Source: Bacillota bacterium
Lineage (GTDB): Bacteria; Bacillota; Clostridia; Peptostreptococcales; Anaerovoracaceae
Length of the DNA stretch: 11,042 nucleotides
Assembly: GCA_017619905.1 (NCBI GenBank)
Contig: JAFZRK010000071.1
Span: 1-11,042 of the forward strand
Direction of reading: 5' to 3'
Part shown: positions 1-7,633 of the stretch, one piece after another
Position numbering within the stretch: position 1 is the first letter of the stretch
How the letters are laid out: each line of letters opens with the position of its first letter
Position numbers and translations under genes: made by a program
Notes under the pieces: model-generated
What the model was told of the DNA's origin: nothing
Seen by the model: the letters and a program-made list of their open reading frames with translations, nothing else
The model's database searches: none

Positions 1-1477
1 CATAAACGACACCCACCCCACCCTCTGCGTGCCGGAGCTGATGAGAGTCCTCGTGGACGTGGAAGGCCTGGAGTGGAACGACGCCTGGGACATTACGGAA
101 AGGACCATATCCTTCACCAACCACACCGTAATGCCGGAAGCCATGGAAAAGTGGCCCATAAGCTTGATGCAGAGCTTACTGCCCAGGGTCTACATGATCA
201 TAGAGGAGATAGACCGCAGATGGCGCGAAAAAGTGGAGAGCATGGGACGCGGCGGCTACGAGACCATGCGCAAGACCGCTGTCCTGTGGGACGGCGAGGT
301 CCGCATGGCCAACCTCTCCATAATAGGCAGCCACTCCACAAACGGCGTGGCTGAGCTGCACTCGCAGATACTCAAGGACGACGTGTTCCATGACTTCTAC
401 GAGATAAAGCCGGATGCCTTCGGCAACAAGACCAACGGCGTCAGCCACAGGCGCTTCCTGCTGCAGGCGGACCCGGGGCTCTCCGAGCTCATCACTTCCG
501 CGATAGGCGACAAGTGGATAAGGGATCCGCAGCGTCTTGAAGACCTGCTCAAATACAAGGACGACAGCGCCTTCCTGGAGCGTCTGGCGGCTGTAAAGCG
601 CTACAACAAGATAAAGCTCTCGGACTACCTTATCAGGAACGGCGGCCCGTCCATAGACCCGGACAGCATCATGGACGTTCAGGTAAAGAGGATACACGCC
701 TACAAGCGCCAGCTCCTCAACGCCCTGAAGATAATGGATCTGTACAACCGCCTCTGCGACAACCCGTTCCTGGACATGGAGCCGGTGACGTTCATCTTCG
801 CGGGCAAGGCGGCCCAGGGCTACGCGTTCGCCAAGGACGTCATAAAGCTCATCAACAGCATAGCGGAGATAGTGAACTCCGACCCGGTCATAAGCCAGAA
901 GATAAAGGTCGTGTTCGCGGAGAACTTCTGCGTGTCCCTTGGCCAGATCATTTACCCGGCGGCGGACATCTCCGAGCAGATCTCCACGGCGGGCAAGGAA
1001 GCGTCCGGCACAGGCAACATGAAGTTCATGATGAACGGCGCGGTAACGCTGGGCACCCTGGACGGAGCAAACATAGAGATAAAGGAACAGGTCGGAGACG
1101 ACAACATAAAGATATTCGGCCTTACTGCGGACGAGACCGCAAACTACTACAGATACGGCGGCTACAACGCGTACCAGACCGCCAACGACGACCCGCGGCT
1201 CAAGAAGATCACCGGCCAGCTGGTGAACGGCTTCTTCGAACGCTGCGGCACCGCATTCTGGACCATACTGGACGACCTCATAAAGCACAACGACACGTTC
1301 TTCGTGCTCAAGGATTTCGACCCGTACGTCCGCGCGTGGAACGAGCTTACGGCGCAGCATAAGGACAGGGAGGCGTGGAACCGCATGTCCCTGGCCAACA
1401 TCGCCAAGTCCGGCTTCTTCTCCAGCGACAGGACGATAAGAGAATACGCAGAGGATATCTGGAACATTAAGTTATAG
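1..1477 (+). CDS. glgP: Glycogen/alpha-glucan phosphorylase, C-terminal part (5' end outside window)
   Basis: This gene encodes a PLP-dependent GT35 phosphorylase, which releases glucose-1-phosphate from the non-reducing ends of glycogen in the cytoplasm. The frame is open from the first base of the window. The first codons read INDTHPTLCVPELMR, a conserved phosphorylase segment, so the start lies upstream and an internal GTG at 29 is not the real start. About 491 codons are visible, against the roughly 800 usual for the family. The PLP-lysine segment EASGTGNMKF is intact, with the lysine codon at 1022-1024, and is followed by the conserved TLDGANIEI. Other family segments include VKRIHAYKRQLLN and FAGKAAQGYAFAKD. 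The reading frame has no break and ends in a TAG 19 bases before glgC, so the two genes are probably co-transcribed. The family call is secure; preference for glycogen over maltodextrin cannot be read from the sequence. Confidence 0.96.
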   Translation, partial: INDTHPTLCVPELMRVLVDVEGLEWNDAWDITERTISFTNHTVMPEAMEKWPISLMQSLLPRVYMIIEEIDRRWREKVESMGRGGYETMRKTAVLWDGEVRMANLSIIGSHSTNGVAELHSQILKDDVFHDFYEIKPDAFGNKTNGVSHRRFLLQADPGLSELITSAIGDKWIRDPQRLEDLLKYKDDSAFLERLAAVKRYNKIKLSDYLIRNGGPSIDPDSIMDVQVKRIHAYKRQLLNALKIMDLYNRLCDNPFLDMEPVTFIFAGKAAQGYAFAKDVIKLINSIAEIVNSDPVISQKIKVVFAENFCVSLGQIIYPAADISEQISTAGKEASGTGNMKFMMNGAVTLGTLDGANIEIKEQVGDDNIKIFGLTADETANYYRYGGYNAYQTANDDPRLKKITGQLVNGFFERCGTAFWTILDDLIKHNDTFFVLKDFDPYVRAWNELTAQHKDREAWNRMSLANIAKSGFFSSDRTIREYAEDIWNIKL

Positions 1478-1496
1478 GCAGTTACAGGAGGAGATC

Positions 1497-2618
1497 ATGT
1501 CAAGGAAAAGCTGTATAGCGATGCTTCTGGCGGGCGGCCAGGGAACACGTCTGGGCGCTCTGACGGACCGCGTCGCAAAACCCGCAGTATCGTTCGGAGG
1601 GAAATACCGCATCATCGATTTTTCGCTCTCGAACTGCATCAACTCGGGCATCGATACCGTAGGAATACTGGTGCAGTACAGGCCCGCAACTCTCAACCGC
1701 TACCTGGGCAACGGCCAGGCGTGGGACCTCGACGTGATGGGCGGAGGCGTGCACGTGCTGTCGCCGTACGCCACACAGAAAGGCGGCTCGTGGTACGAAG
1801 GCACCGCGGACGCCATATATCACAACATCAACTTCATAGACCGCTACGATCCGGAGAACGTCCTCATCCTTTCCGGCGACCACATCTACAAGATGGATTA
1901 CGCAAAGATGCTGGACGCGCACATTAAGAACAAGGCGGATCTTACGGTCTCCGTAATGGAGGTCCCCTGGGAAGAGGCCAGCCGCTTCGGCATCATGACC
2001 CTGGACGAAAAGGACCGCATATTCAAGTTCTCGGAAAAGCCCAAGAACCCGGACAGCAACATGGCCTCCATGGGAATATACATCTTCTCCTGGGACGTGC
2101 TCCGCAAGGCGCTCAAGGAGGACCACGAGGACGAGGCCTCCGAGAAGGACTTCGGAAAGAACATAATCCCCAAGCTGCTGGCGGCCGGCAAGCGCCTGTT
2201 CGCGTACCACTTCGACGGCTACTGGAAGGATGTAGGAACCATAGACAGCTACTACAATTCGCAGATGGAGCTGCTGGAGAAGGAAGCGCCGCTCAACATC
2301 TTCGAGCACAGCATGCGCATATTCTCGAACTCCAACAACAGCCCGTCCAGCTTCATAGGGCAGGACGCCGTGCTTAAGAACAGCCTGGTCTGCAACGGCT
2401 GCGGAGTCTTCGGAACGCTGGAGCACTCGATACTGGGCTTCGACGTGGTGGTCCGCGACGGTTCGGTAATAAAGGACTCCATAATCCTTCCCAGCGCCCA
2501 CATAGGCGACAACTGCCGCATCACCAGAGCGATAGTCAACGAGGGCGTCGTCATCCCGGACGGGACCGTGATAGGCAGCGAGGACGGCGAGATAACCGTC
2601 GTCGGCAAGAGCTTATAG
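1497..2618 (+). CDS. glgC: Glucose-1-phosphate adenylyltransferase, catalytic subunit
   Basis: GlgC makes ADP-glucose and pyrophosphate from ATP and glucose-1-phosphate, the committed step of bacterial glycogen synthesis. The 373-residue protein is of normal length. Its N-terminal nucleotidyltransferase domain has the nucleotide loop GGQGTRL at residues 13-19, the segment SFGGKYRIIDFSLSN, EGTADAIYHN, the metal/catalytic aspartate D128 in SGDHIYKMDY, and the sugar-phosphate segment SEKPK. A left-handed beta-helix region makes up the C-terminal third. The ATG is preceded by AGGAGG at 1486-1491, five bases away. The gene sits 19 bases after glgP and 15 bases before glgD. Having the donor-making enzyme beside its GlgD partner suggests a GlgC/GlgD hetero-oligomer, as described for other Bacillota. 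All catalytic motifs appear intact. Confidence 0.97.
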   Translation: MSRKSCIAMLLAGGQGTRLGALTDRVAKPAVSFGGKYRIIDFSLSNCINSGIDTVGILVQYRPATLNRYLGNGQAWDLDVMGGGVHVLSPYATQKGGSWYEGTADAIYHNINFIDRYDPENVLILSGDHIYKMDYAKMLDAHIKNKADLTVSVMEVPWEEASRFGIMTLDEKDRIFKFSEKPKNPDSNMASMGIYIFSWDVLRKALKEDHEDEASEKDFGKNIIPKLLAAGKRLFAYHFDGYWKDVGTIDSYYNSQMELLEKEAPLNIFEHSMRIFSNSNNSPSSFIGQDAVLKNSLVCNGCGVFGTLEHSILGFDVVVRDGSVIKDSIILPSAHIGDNCRITRAIVNEGVVIPDGTVIGSEDGEITVVGKSL

Positions 2619-2633
2619 CAAGGAGATGGAACG

Positions 2634-3662
2634 ATGAACAACGTATTCGGAATAATATTCGCCAACTACAACGCCTCCGGGTTCGGGGAACTGCTCCACA
2701 GAAGGACCATCGCCTCCCTGCCCTTCGCGGGCAGATACCGGCTCATAGACTTCCCCCTGTCCAACATGGTCAACTCCGGGATAGGCACCGTCGGTCTGAT
2801 AATGCCGGCGGCCTACAGATCCCTCATAGACCACGTAGGAAGCGGCAAGGAATGGAACCTCAGCAAGAAGATAGGCGGACTCTTCATACTGCCGGGCACC
2901 GTATTCAGCGGCAGCAGCAACACCGAAAAGTTCATGCTCTCCGACCTGCTGGTCAACCACAGATACATAGAGAGGCGCGCCGAGGGCACCTATGCCCTGA
3001 TCAGCTCCGCCAACGAGGTCTGCAACCTGGACTACACGGAGATGATAGAGCAGCACATAGAGAGCGGAAAGACCGTCACCTTCGCGTATTTCAAGGATGA
3101 GAACGGCGAGGAAAAGTCCCTGGACTGCTTCGTCGTCAGCCGCGAGACCCTGCTTGGAATAATCAAGAGCTACCCCAGATCCTCGCATCTGGACCTCGTG
3201 GAACTGCTCAAGAGCGAGTTCGGCCAGGACGACTTAGGACGCTACGTGTTCGACGCCTTCGTAAGGCCCATCGACACCATAGAGGACTACATAAAGGCAA
3301 ACAGGGAGCTGCTGGATTCGCAGATCCACAAGAATCTGTTCCGCGGCGAACGCGCCATATTCACCAAGATCCAGGACGAAGCGCCCACCATCTACAACGA
3401 CGGCTGCGTGGTGAAGAACTCGCTGATCCCCGCCGGCTGCAACATTTCCGGCACCGTGGAGAACTGCGTGCTGGCCAGGAACGTTGAGGTGGAAGAAGGC
3501 GCCTGCCTTAAGAACTGCATAGTATTCCAGCACTGCATAATAAAGCGCGGCACCGTGATAGAGAACGCGATACTGGACAAGTACGTCACCGTCAGTACCA
3601 GCGTACGGCTCTGCGGCGGCACGGAAAGACCGCTCATAATAGGCAAGAACCTTACTCTGTAA
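2634..3662 (+). CDS. glgD: Glucose-1-phosphate adenylyltransferase regulatory subunit GlgD
   Basis: GlgD is a GlgC paralogue that, in characterised Bacillota, is inactive or nearly so alone and raises the activity of GlgC in a mixed complex. This 342-residue copy keeps the fold: FAGRYRLIDFPLSNMVNSG near the N-terminus matches the GlgC segment, and a beta-helix repeat region fills the C-terminal third. Catalytic features are lost. The GGQGTRL loop is replaced by ANYNASGFGEL, and the GlgC sequence SGDHIYKMDY corresponds to SANEVCNLDY, with N127 in place of the catalytic aspartate. The ATG follows AGGAG at 2621-2625 with eight bases between. It starts 15 bases after glgC, so coupled expression is likely. 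I judge it a regulatory or structural subunit rather than a decayed gene, because the frame is open and the fold segments are kept. Confidence 0.95.
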   Translation: MNNVFGIIFANYNASGFGELLHRRTIASLPFAGRYRLIDFPLSNMVNSGIGTVGLIMPAAYRSLIDHVGSGKEWNLSKKIGGLFILPGTVFSGSSNTEKFMLSDLLVNHRYIERRAEGTYALISSANEVCNLDYTEMIEQHIESGKTVTFAYFKDENGEEKSLDCFVVSRETLLGIIKSYPRSSHLDLVELLKSEFGQDDLGRYVFDAFVRPIDTIEDYIKANRELLDSQIHKNLFRGERAIFTKIQDEAPTIYNDGCVVKNSLIPAGCNISGTVENCVLARNVEVEEGACLKNCIVFQHCIIKRGTVIENAILDKYVTVSTSVRLCGGTERPLIIGKNLTL

Positions 3663-3718
3663 GCCCGCGGCAATAAACGTATGCAATTGATCCGAAAAAC
3701 AAAGAAAGGATCGCAAAA

Positions 3719-5170
3719 ATGGAAAACGAAAAACTGAAAGTACTTTTCGCCAGCTTTGAGGCCGCGCCCTTCATAAAGACCGGAGGTCTGGGCGATGTGG
3801 CCGGAAGCTTGCCGAAATACCTCAATCAGAAGGACTGCGATGTGCGTCTGATACTGCCGAAGCTCAAGACCATTCCGCAGCGCTTCGTGGACCGCATGGA
3901 GTACGTGGAGAACTACCAGGTGCCTCTCGGTTGGCGCAGCTGCTACTGCGGCCTGTTCGAGATGAACTACAACGGGGTCATCACCTACTTCCTGGACAAC
4001 GAGTACTACTTCGGCCGCGACAACGTCTACGGCGAGTTCGACGACGGAGAGCGCGTGGCGTTCTTCTCCAAGGCAGTGCTGGAAACGCTCCTGCACATCT
4101 CGGACTTCATGCCGGACGTCATACACTGCAACGACTGGCACACCGCGCTGGTGCCTATCTTCCTCAACGAGCAGTACAGGTCGCTCTACGGTTTTGAGTA
4201 CATCAAGACCGTTCTTACGATACACAACCTGAAGTTCCAGGGGCAGTTCTCGGACTTCGTGATAGGCGATATCTGCGGACTTGCAGGCACGGACGCCGAC
4301 AGGCAGATGCGCAGCGGCTACGGCGCCGCCAACTACATGCTCGGCGGACTGCGCTACGCGGACAGGATAAGCACCGTGTCGCCCACCTACGCGGAAGAGA
4401 TATGCACGCCTTACTTCGGCGAAGGCCTGGACTGGCTGTTCTCAGACAGGCGCAGCCGCATGACAGGCATACTCAACGGCATAGCGGTGGACGTGTTCGA
4501 CCCGCAGACGGACCGCTTCCTGCCCTACCACTTCTCGGCGGAGCAGACCGCGGGCAAGGCGCGCTGCAAGAAAGCCCTGCAGAAGGAACTGGGACTCAGC
4601 ACAGAGTGCGACAAACCGCTGTTCGCAGTGATAAGCCGCCTTACGGAACAGAAGGGTCTGGACCTCATAACCTACAACCTGCCCTGGATAGTCGAGAACG
4701 GCTGCCAGCTTGTGGTCCTCGGACAAGGCGACGAACGCTACGAGGAAGCGTTCCGGTATTATCAGAGCAAATACCCCGGTCAGATAAGCGCCAGGATAGA
4801 GTTCTCCGAGGAGCTTTCGCACCGCATCTACGCAGGCGCGGACGCCTTCCTGATGCCGAGCAGATTCGAGCCCTGCGGGCTGTCGCAGATGATAGCCATG
4901 CGCTACGGCACCGTACCGGTGGTGCGCGAGACCGGCGGTCTCAAGGACAGCGTTCAGCCGTACAACAAGTACACCGGCGAAGGCAGCGGCTTCTCGTTCG
5001 CGAACTTCAACGCCCACGAGCTCCGCTACGCAATGGAGCAGCTTCTGGAGCTGTGGTCCAAGCCGCGCAAGTGGCAGGCCCTCAAGAAGCACATAATGGG
5101 TCTGGACTTCAGCTGGGAGGCCTCCGCGGAGCGCTACAGGCAGATGTACAAAGAAGTCTGCGGCAAGTAG
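3719..5170 (+). CDS. glgA: Glycogen synthase (ADP-glucose, GT5)
   Basis: GlgA transfers glucose from ADP-glucose to the non-reducing end of an alpha-1,4-glucan in the cytoplasm. The 483-residue protein has the usual GT5 length and two-domain layout. The N-terminal domain carries the ADP-glucose motif KTGGL at residues 20-24, with DVAGSLPKYL after it, and the conserved CNDWHTALVP. The C-terminal Rossmann domain carries SRLTEQKGLDL, FLMPSRFEPCGL with the conserved glutamate E384, and ETGGLKDSV. The ATG follows GAAAGGA at about 3704-3710. A 56-base gap separates it from glgD, wider than the earlier gaps in the operon, but no terminator is visible there. Its donor is made by the GlgC/GlgD pair just upstream. 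The motifs are intact and the call is firm. Confidence 0.97.
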   Translation: MENEKLKVLFASFEAAPFIKTGGLGDVAGSLPKYLNQKDCDVRLILPKLKTIPQRFVDRMEYVENYQVPLGWRSCYCGLFEMNYNGVITYFLDNEYYFGRDNVYGEFDDGERVAFFSKAVLETLLHISDFMPDVIHCNDWHTALVPIFLNEQYRSLYGFEYIKTVLTIHNLKFQGQFSDFVIGDICGLAGTDADRQMRSGYGAANYMLGGLRYADRISTVSPTYAEEICTPYFGEGLDWLFSDRRSRMTGILNGIAVDVFDPQTDRFLPYHFSAEQTAGKARCKKALQKELGLSTECDKPLFAVISRLTEQKGLDLITYNLPWIVENGCQLVVLGQGDERYEEAFRYYQSKYPGQISARIEFSEELSHRIYAGADAFLMPSRFEPCGLSQMIAMRYGTVPVVRETGGLKDSVQPYNKYTGEGSGFSFANFNAHELRYAMEQLLELWSKPRKWQALKKHIMGLDFSWEASAERYRQMYKEVCGK

Positions 5171-5180
5171 CCGGGACTTC

Positions 5181-5198
5181 CGGGCCGCGCGCGGCCCG
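5181..5198. repeat. 18-base perfect GC-rich palindrome in the glgA-GH13 gap
   Basis: The sequence CGGGCCGCGCGCGGCCCG equals its own reverse complement. It begins ten bases after the glgA stop codon. As RNA it could form a seven-pair all-GC stem with a CGCG loop. No T-run follows on either side, so it is not a standard intrinsic terminator. It may act as a 3' stability or attenuation element between glgA and the GH13 gene, or as a symmetric protein site; neither is shown. Confidence 0.6.
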
Positions 5199-5211
5199 CG
5201 ATCAACGATAA

Positions 5212-5237
5212 CCGACATTTCGGCGGTCCGACGGACC
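5212..5237 (+). other. Two small hairpins before the GH13 start
   Basis: CCGA (5212-5215) can pair with TCGG (5220-5223) around a four-base loop. GGTCC (5225-5229) can pair with GGACC (5233-5237) around GAC. With the upstream palindrome they give three consecutive hairpins in an 80-base spacer, ending 13 bases before the GH13 ATG. The last one leaves only a weak AAAGA as a possible ribosome binding site, so the structure might limit translation. This is inference from base pairing only. Confidence 0.35.
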
Positions 5238-5250
5238 TTAAAGATAGTTA

Positions 5251-6948
5251 ATGGAACTGTATCATAATTCCCATAGCAAAGATTTCAGAAAGCCCTTCGG
5301 AGCCGTGCGCTGCGGAGGGCATATTGAGTTGAAACTGAAAGCCCCGGACGCTGATTACGCGGTGCTTCGTCTCTACACGGACGAGGCCGGCGAAGGCATG
5401 CTGCAGCCGTCGCTTCGAAAGGACGGCACGTTCGTCTGGCGCTTCTCCGCGCCGGAGGACGACTGCGTCCTGTGGTATTTCTTCGTGGTGGGGCAGAACG
5501 ACAACGTCTACTGCTACGGCAACAACGACAGGAAGCTGGGCGGAGAGGGCCGCATCTACTGGCAGGGCGAGACACCCGAGTCCTTCCAGATAACGGTGTA
5601 TCACGACTTCGAAGTGCCCGCCTGGTACAAGGAAGGCATAGTCTACCAGATCTTCCCGGACCGCTTCCGCAGGACCGCAAAGCTCAACGTTCCTTCCGCA
5701 GGAGTCACGGATCTGGAGGACCTGTCACCGGGCGCGGTCTACGATCCCAAGACCGGCCGCGTCTATGAGGACTGGTACACCCTTCCCTACTACATAAAGA
5801 ACACGGACGGCAGCATAGCGCACTGGAACTTCTGGGGCGGCACGCTTGCCGGCATAGAGGAGAAGCTCGACTACATCAAGAGCTTAGGCGCCACGATGAT
5901 CTACCTGAACCCGATCTTTGAGGCGCGTTCCAACCACCGCTACGACACCTCGGACTACTTCAGGATAGACCCCATGCTGGGCACGGAGGAGGACTTCCGC
6001 CGCCTGTGCGAAAAAGCCAGAAAGCTCGGGATCCGGATAATCCTGGACGGCGTGTTCAACCACACCGGCGTCAACAGCAAGTACTACCGCGAGCACCCGG
6101 AGTGGTTCCAGCGCGACGAGAACGGCGACGTGGTCTGCTGGTGGGGCGTAAAGGATCTTCCCCAGGTGGACGAGCTGAACCCGGAGTTTTCCGAAATGAT
6201 CTGCGGCGAGAACGGCGTGCTCCGCTACTGGCTGCGCGCGGGCGCCAGCGGCTGGCGTCTGGACGTCGCGGACGAGCTGCCCAACGAGTTCCTGATGAAG
6301 ATCCGTCAGGCCGTAAAGGCCGAGGGCTCCGACAAAGTTGTAATAGGCGAGGTCTGGGAAGACGCCAGCTACAAGTTCGACTACGGCAAGCGCATGCGCT
6401 TCCTGGGCGGCAAAGAGCTGGACAGCGTAATGAACTACCCGGTCCGCCAGGACATACTGGACTACATGAGCTGCCGGATAGGTTCCGCGGAATTCGCGGC
6501 AAGGCAGATGAGCCGCATGGAGAACTACCCGCCCGAAGCCTGGGCCGGATGCTTCAACATGCTGGGCAGCCACGACCGCGAAAGGATACTCACCCTGCTG
6601 GGTTCCGAAGAAGCGGTAAAGTTCGCGGCGGCTATCCTGTACAGCCTGCCCGGCGTACCCGTCATCTACTACGGCGACGAGGTCTGCCTGGAGGGCGGCA
6701 AGGACCCGGACAACAGGCGCAGCTTCCCCTGGGAGCAGCTCGCGGCAAAAAAGGAAATGACAGAGCACTTCAGAATGCTGGGCCGCCTCAGAAATGGCTC
6801 TGAGACGCTCAAAAAGGGCTCTTTCAGCGCGTTTGAGGGCGAAAACGGTACATTAGTCGTTGAAAGGACGTTCGGCCCTGAAACAGCCGTTTTTTGCTTC
6901 GACCGCAATACGCTTACGTGGAAGTATTATATACGGTCAGCCGACTGA
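5251..6948 (+). CDS. Intracellular GH13 alpha-amylase / neopullulanase-like glycoside hydrolase
   Basis: This is a clan GH-H enzyme that cleaves alpha-1,4 (possibly also alpha-1,6) links in glucans or maltodextrins. The 565-residue protein has an N-terminal beta-sandwich (about 1-115, beginning MELYHNSHSKDFRKPFGAV) of the type found in cyclomaltodextrinase and neopullulanase relatives. The catalytic barrel begins near WYKEGIVYQIFPDRF, and a short C-terminal domain follows. The four GH13 motifs are complete: region I DGVFNH (266-271), region II GWRLDVADE with nucleophile D338 and R336, region III GEVWED with acid/base E367, and region IV NMLGSHD with H441 and D442. There is no signal peptide, so it should act in the cytoplasm. 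An in-frame TAG lies two codons upstream, making this ATG the first possible start, and its ribosome binding site is weak. Position after glgA suggests a role in trimming or recycling stored glucan. The exact subfamily and specificity are uncertain. Confidence 0.9.
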   Translation: MELYHNSHSKDFRKPFGAVRCGGHIELKLKAPDADYAVLRLYTDEAGEGMLQPSLRKDGTFVWRFSAPEDDCVLWYFFVVGQNDNVYCYGNNDRKLGGEGRIYWQGETPESFQITVYHDFEVPAWYKEGIVYQIFPDRFRRTAKLNVPSAGVTDLEDLSPGAVYDPKTGRVYEDWYTLPYYIKNTDGSIAHWNFWGGTLAGIEEKLDYIKSLGATMIYLNPIFEARSNHRYDTSDYFRIDPMLGTEEDFRRLCEKARKLGIRIILDGVFNHTGVNSKYYREHPEWFQRDENGDVVCWWGVKDLPQVDELNPEFSEMICGENGVLRYWLRAGASGWRLDVADELPNEFLMKIRQAVKAEGSDKVVIGEVWEDASYKFDYGKRMRFLGGKELDSVMNYPVRQDILDYMSCRIGSAEFAARQMSRMENYPPEAWAGCFNMLGSHDRERILTLLGSEEAVKFAAAILYSLPGVPVIYYGDEVCLEGGKDPDNRRSFPWEQLAAKKEMTEHFRMLGRLRNGSETLKKGSFSAFEGENGTLVVERTFGPETAVFCFDRNTLTWKYYIRSAD

Positions 6949-6987
6949 TCACGCGTCGCTTGTGGTCCCTCATTAATAAAAAACAGC

Positions 6988-7022
6988 AAAAAGGGGAGCA
7001 ATAACCTGCTGACCCTTTATTA
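6988..7022. terminator. Probable bidirectional terminator between convergent genes
   Basis: AAAGGG (6990-6995) pairs with CCCTTT (7013-7018). An inner AGCA (6997-7000) pairs with TGCT (7007-7010) around a six-base loop. On the minus strand the stem is followed by CCCCTTTTT and then TTTTTT, a good U-tract for the small zinc-ribbon gene, whose stop is at 7020-7022. On the plus strand it is followed by TTTATTATT, which would also serve the GH13 gene. The placement between two convergent stop codons supports the call. Confidence 0.7.
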
Positions 7023-7220
7023 TTCACTGTCAACTTCTTCGTATTCTGACAGATCCGTATAATCGTCCGGACTGTTTTTGAAGCATCTGCGGAGATAATC
7101 TTTTCCGCCGTCTACCGACACCGTACCGCAGGAACAAGTCCTGAAATCGTGACGATAAGTGCTCTCTATGATCTCACCGCAATGATTGCACTTTATCGCG
7201 TTTCTTTTTTTTCGTCTCAT
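7020..7220 (-). CDS. Small zinc-ribbon-like protein (66 aa), function unknown
   Basis: This is a short basic-then-acidic protein with four cysteines arranged CxxC-x14-CxC (KCNHCGEIIES and TCSCG). The layout suggests a zinc-binding knuckle. It resembles a widespread family of uncharacterised small Gram-positive and phage proteins with the pattern IKCNxCGxIIES...HDF...CxCG...VDGGxDYLRR; I recall this from memory and have not searched. The frame also runs up to a TTG at 7259. I chose the ATG at 7220 because the family pattern starts near there, because AGGATCAGAG lies just upstream, and because the TTG overlaps a likely -10 box. It is monocistronic, with its own promoter and terminator. No function is assigned. 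Confidence 0.7.
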   Translation of the reverse strand: MRRKKRNAIKCNHCGEIIESTYRHDFRTCSCGTVSVDGGKDYLRRCFKNSPDDYTDLSEYEEVDSE

Positions 7221-7258
7221 CTCTCTGATCCTATCTGCATCCCCTTTGTTATGAGTCA

Positions 7259-7267
7259 ATCATAGCA
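7259..7267 (-). promoter_or_regulatory. Predicted extended -10 promoter of the zinc-ribbon gene
   Basis: On the minus strand the sequence reads TGCTATGAT, an extended -10 element (TGn followed by TATGAT). The -35 region is weak, near TTTATT at 17 bases spacing. Transcription would begin about seven bases downstream, roughly 30 bases before the ATG at 7220. It lies after the terminator of the acylphosphatase operon, so a separate promoter is expected here. Confidence 0.45.
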
Positions 7268-7310
7268 GTTTCCGGGAACAGAATAAAATATCATTTCGAT
7301 TCCGAGCAAT

Positions 7311-7342
7311 AAAAAAGGACCCGGCAGAACTGCCGCGTCCTT
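7311..7342 (-). terminator. Intrinsic terminator of the rhodanese-acylphosphatase operon
   Basis: Read on the minus strand, AAGGAC pairs with GTCCTT. After one G-G mismatch, CGGCA pairs with TGCCG around a GTTC loop. The stem runs directly into TTTTTT (7316 down to 7311). It starts six bases after the acylphosphatase stop codon. The stem, tight loop, U-run and position make it a textbook rho-independent terminator. Confidence 0.9.
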
Positions 7343-7348
7343 CTCTGT

Positions 7349-7630
7349 TTATCTCACGTAAAACCCGTTCTCATCCTGCAACGGTACGGTCTCCGCGCTC
7401 ATGTTCTCTATGCGGACGTAGCGCCCCTGCTCCACTGTCAGGATCACTTTGTCGATCTGCTCCTCCGTGCCCTGCAGTTCCATAAGCACGGAGCCGTCGA
7501 ACTCGTTGGACACCCAACCTGTGCAGCCGAAGGCTTCGGCGGCGTTTCGGGCGCGCCATCGGAAACCGACGCCCTGCACCCAGCCCCAAAACCTCATGCG
7601 TTTGCGGACCATATCAGACGCGCTGCCCAC
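7349..7630 (-). CDS. acyP: Acylphosphatase
   Basis: Acylphosphatase is a small cytoplasmic enzyme that hydrolyses acyl phosphates such as carbamoyl phosphate or 1,3-bisphosphoglycerate. The 93-residue length is typical. The signature GWVQGVGFRWRA includes the phosphate-binding arginine R24, and GWVSNEFDGSV carries the catalytic asparagine N42. Both key residues are present. I take the GTG at 7630 as start: it lies three bases after the TAG of the upstream gene, and AGGA within that gene's last codons sits at a good distance. An ATG at 7612 (residue 7) is an alternative that would still keep the whole domain. The four-base spacing points to translational coupling with the 112-residue protein upstream. 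The physiological substrate is unknown. Confidence 0.93.
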   Translation of the reverse strand: MGSASDMVRKRMRFWGWVQGVGFRWRARNAAEAFGCTGWVSNEFDGSVLMELQGTEEQIDKVILTVEQGRYVRIENMSAETVPLQDENGFYVR

Positions 7631-7633
7631 GTT

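Noticed and set aside
176..1360. Long minus-strand open frame (394 codons) opposite glgP
   Set aside because: It mirrors the codon pattern of a clearly real gene, has no recognisable domain, and its composition is skewed toward Val, Leu and Arg as expected from reverse-complemented codons.
1500..2501. Long minus-strand open frame (333 codons) opposite glgC, with similar ones opposite glgD, glgA and the GH13 gene
   Set aside because: These are also shadows of real genes, produced by the lack of reverse stop triplets in this codon usage.
5181..5198. The palindrome as an intrinsic terminator after glgA
   Set aside because: There is no T-run on the plus strand after the stem, and the same-strand GH13 gene has no clear promoter of its own.
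7221..7259. TTG at 7259 as start of the small zinc-ribbon protein
   Set aside because: It overlaps a likely -10 box, and the ATG at 7220 better fits the family and the upstream ribosome binding signal.
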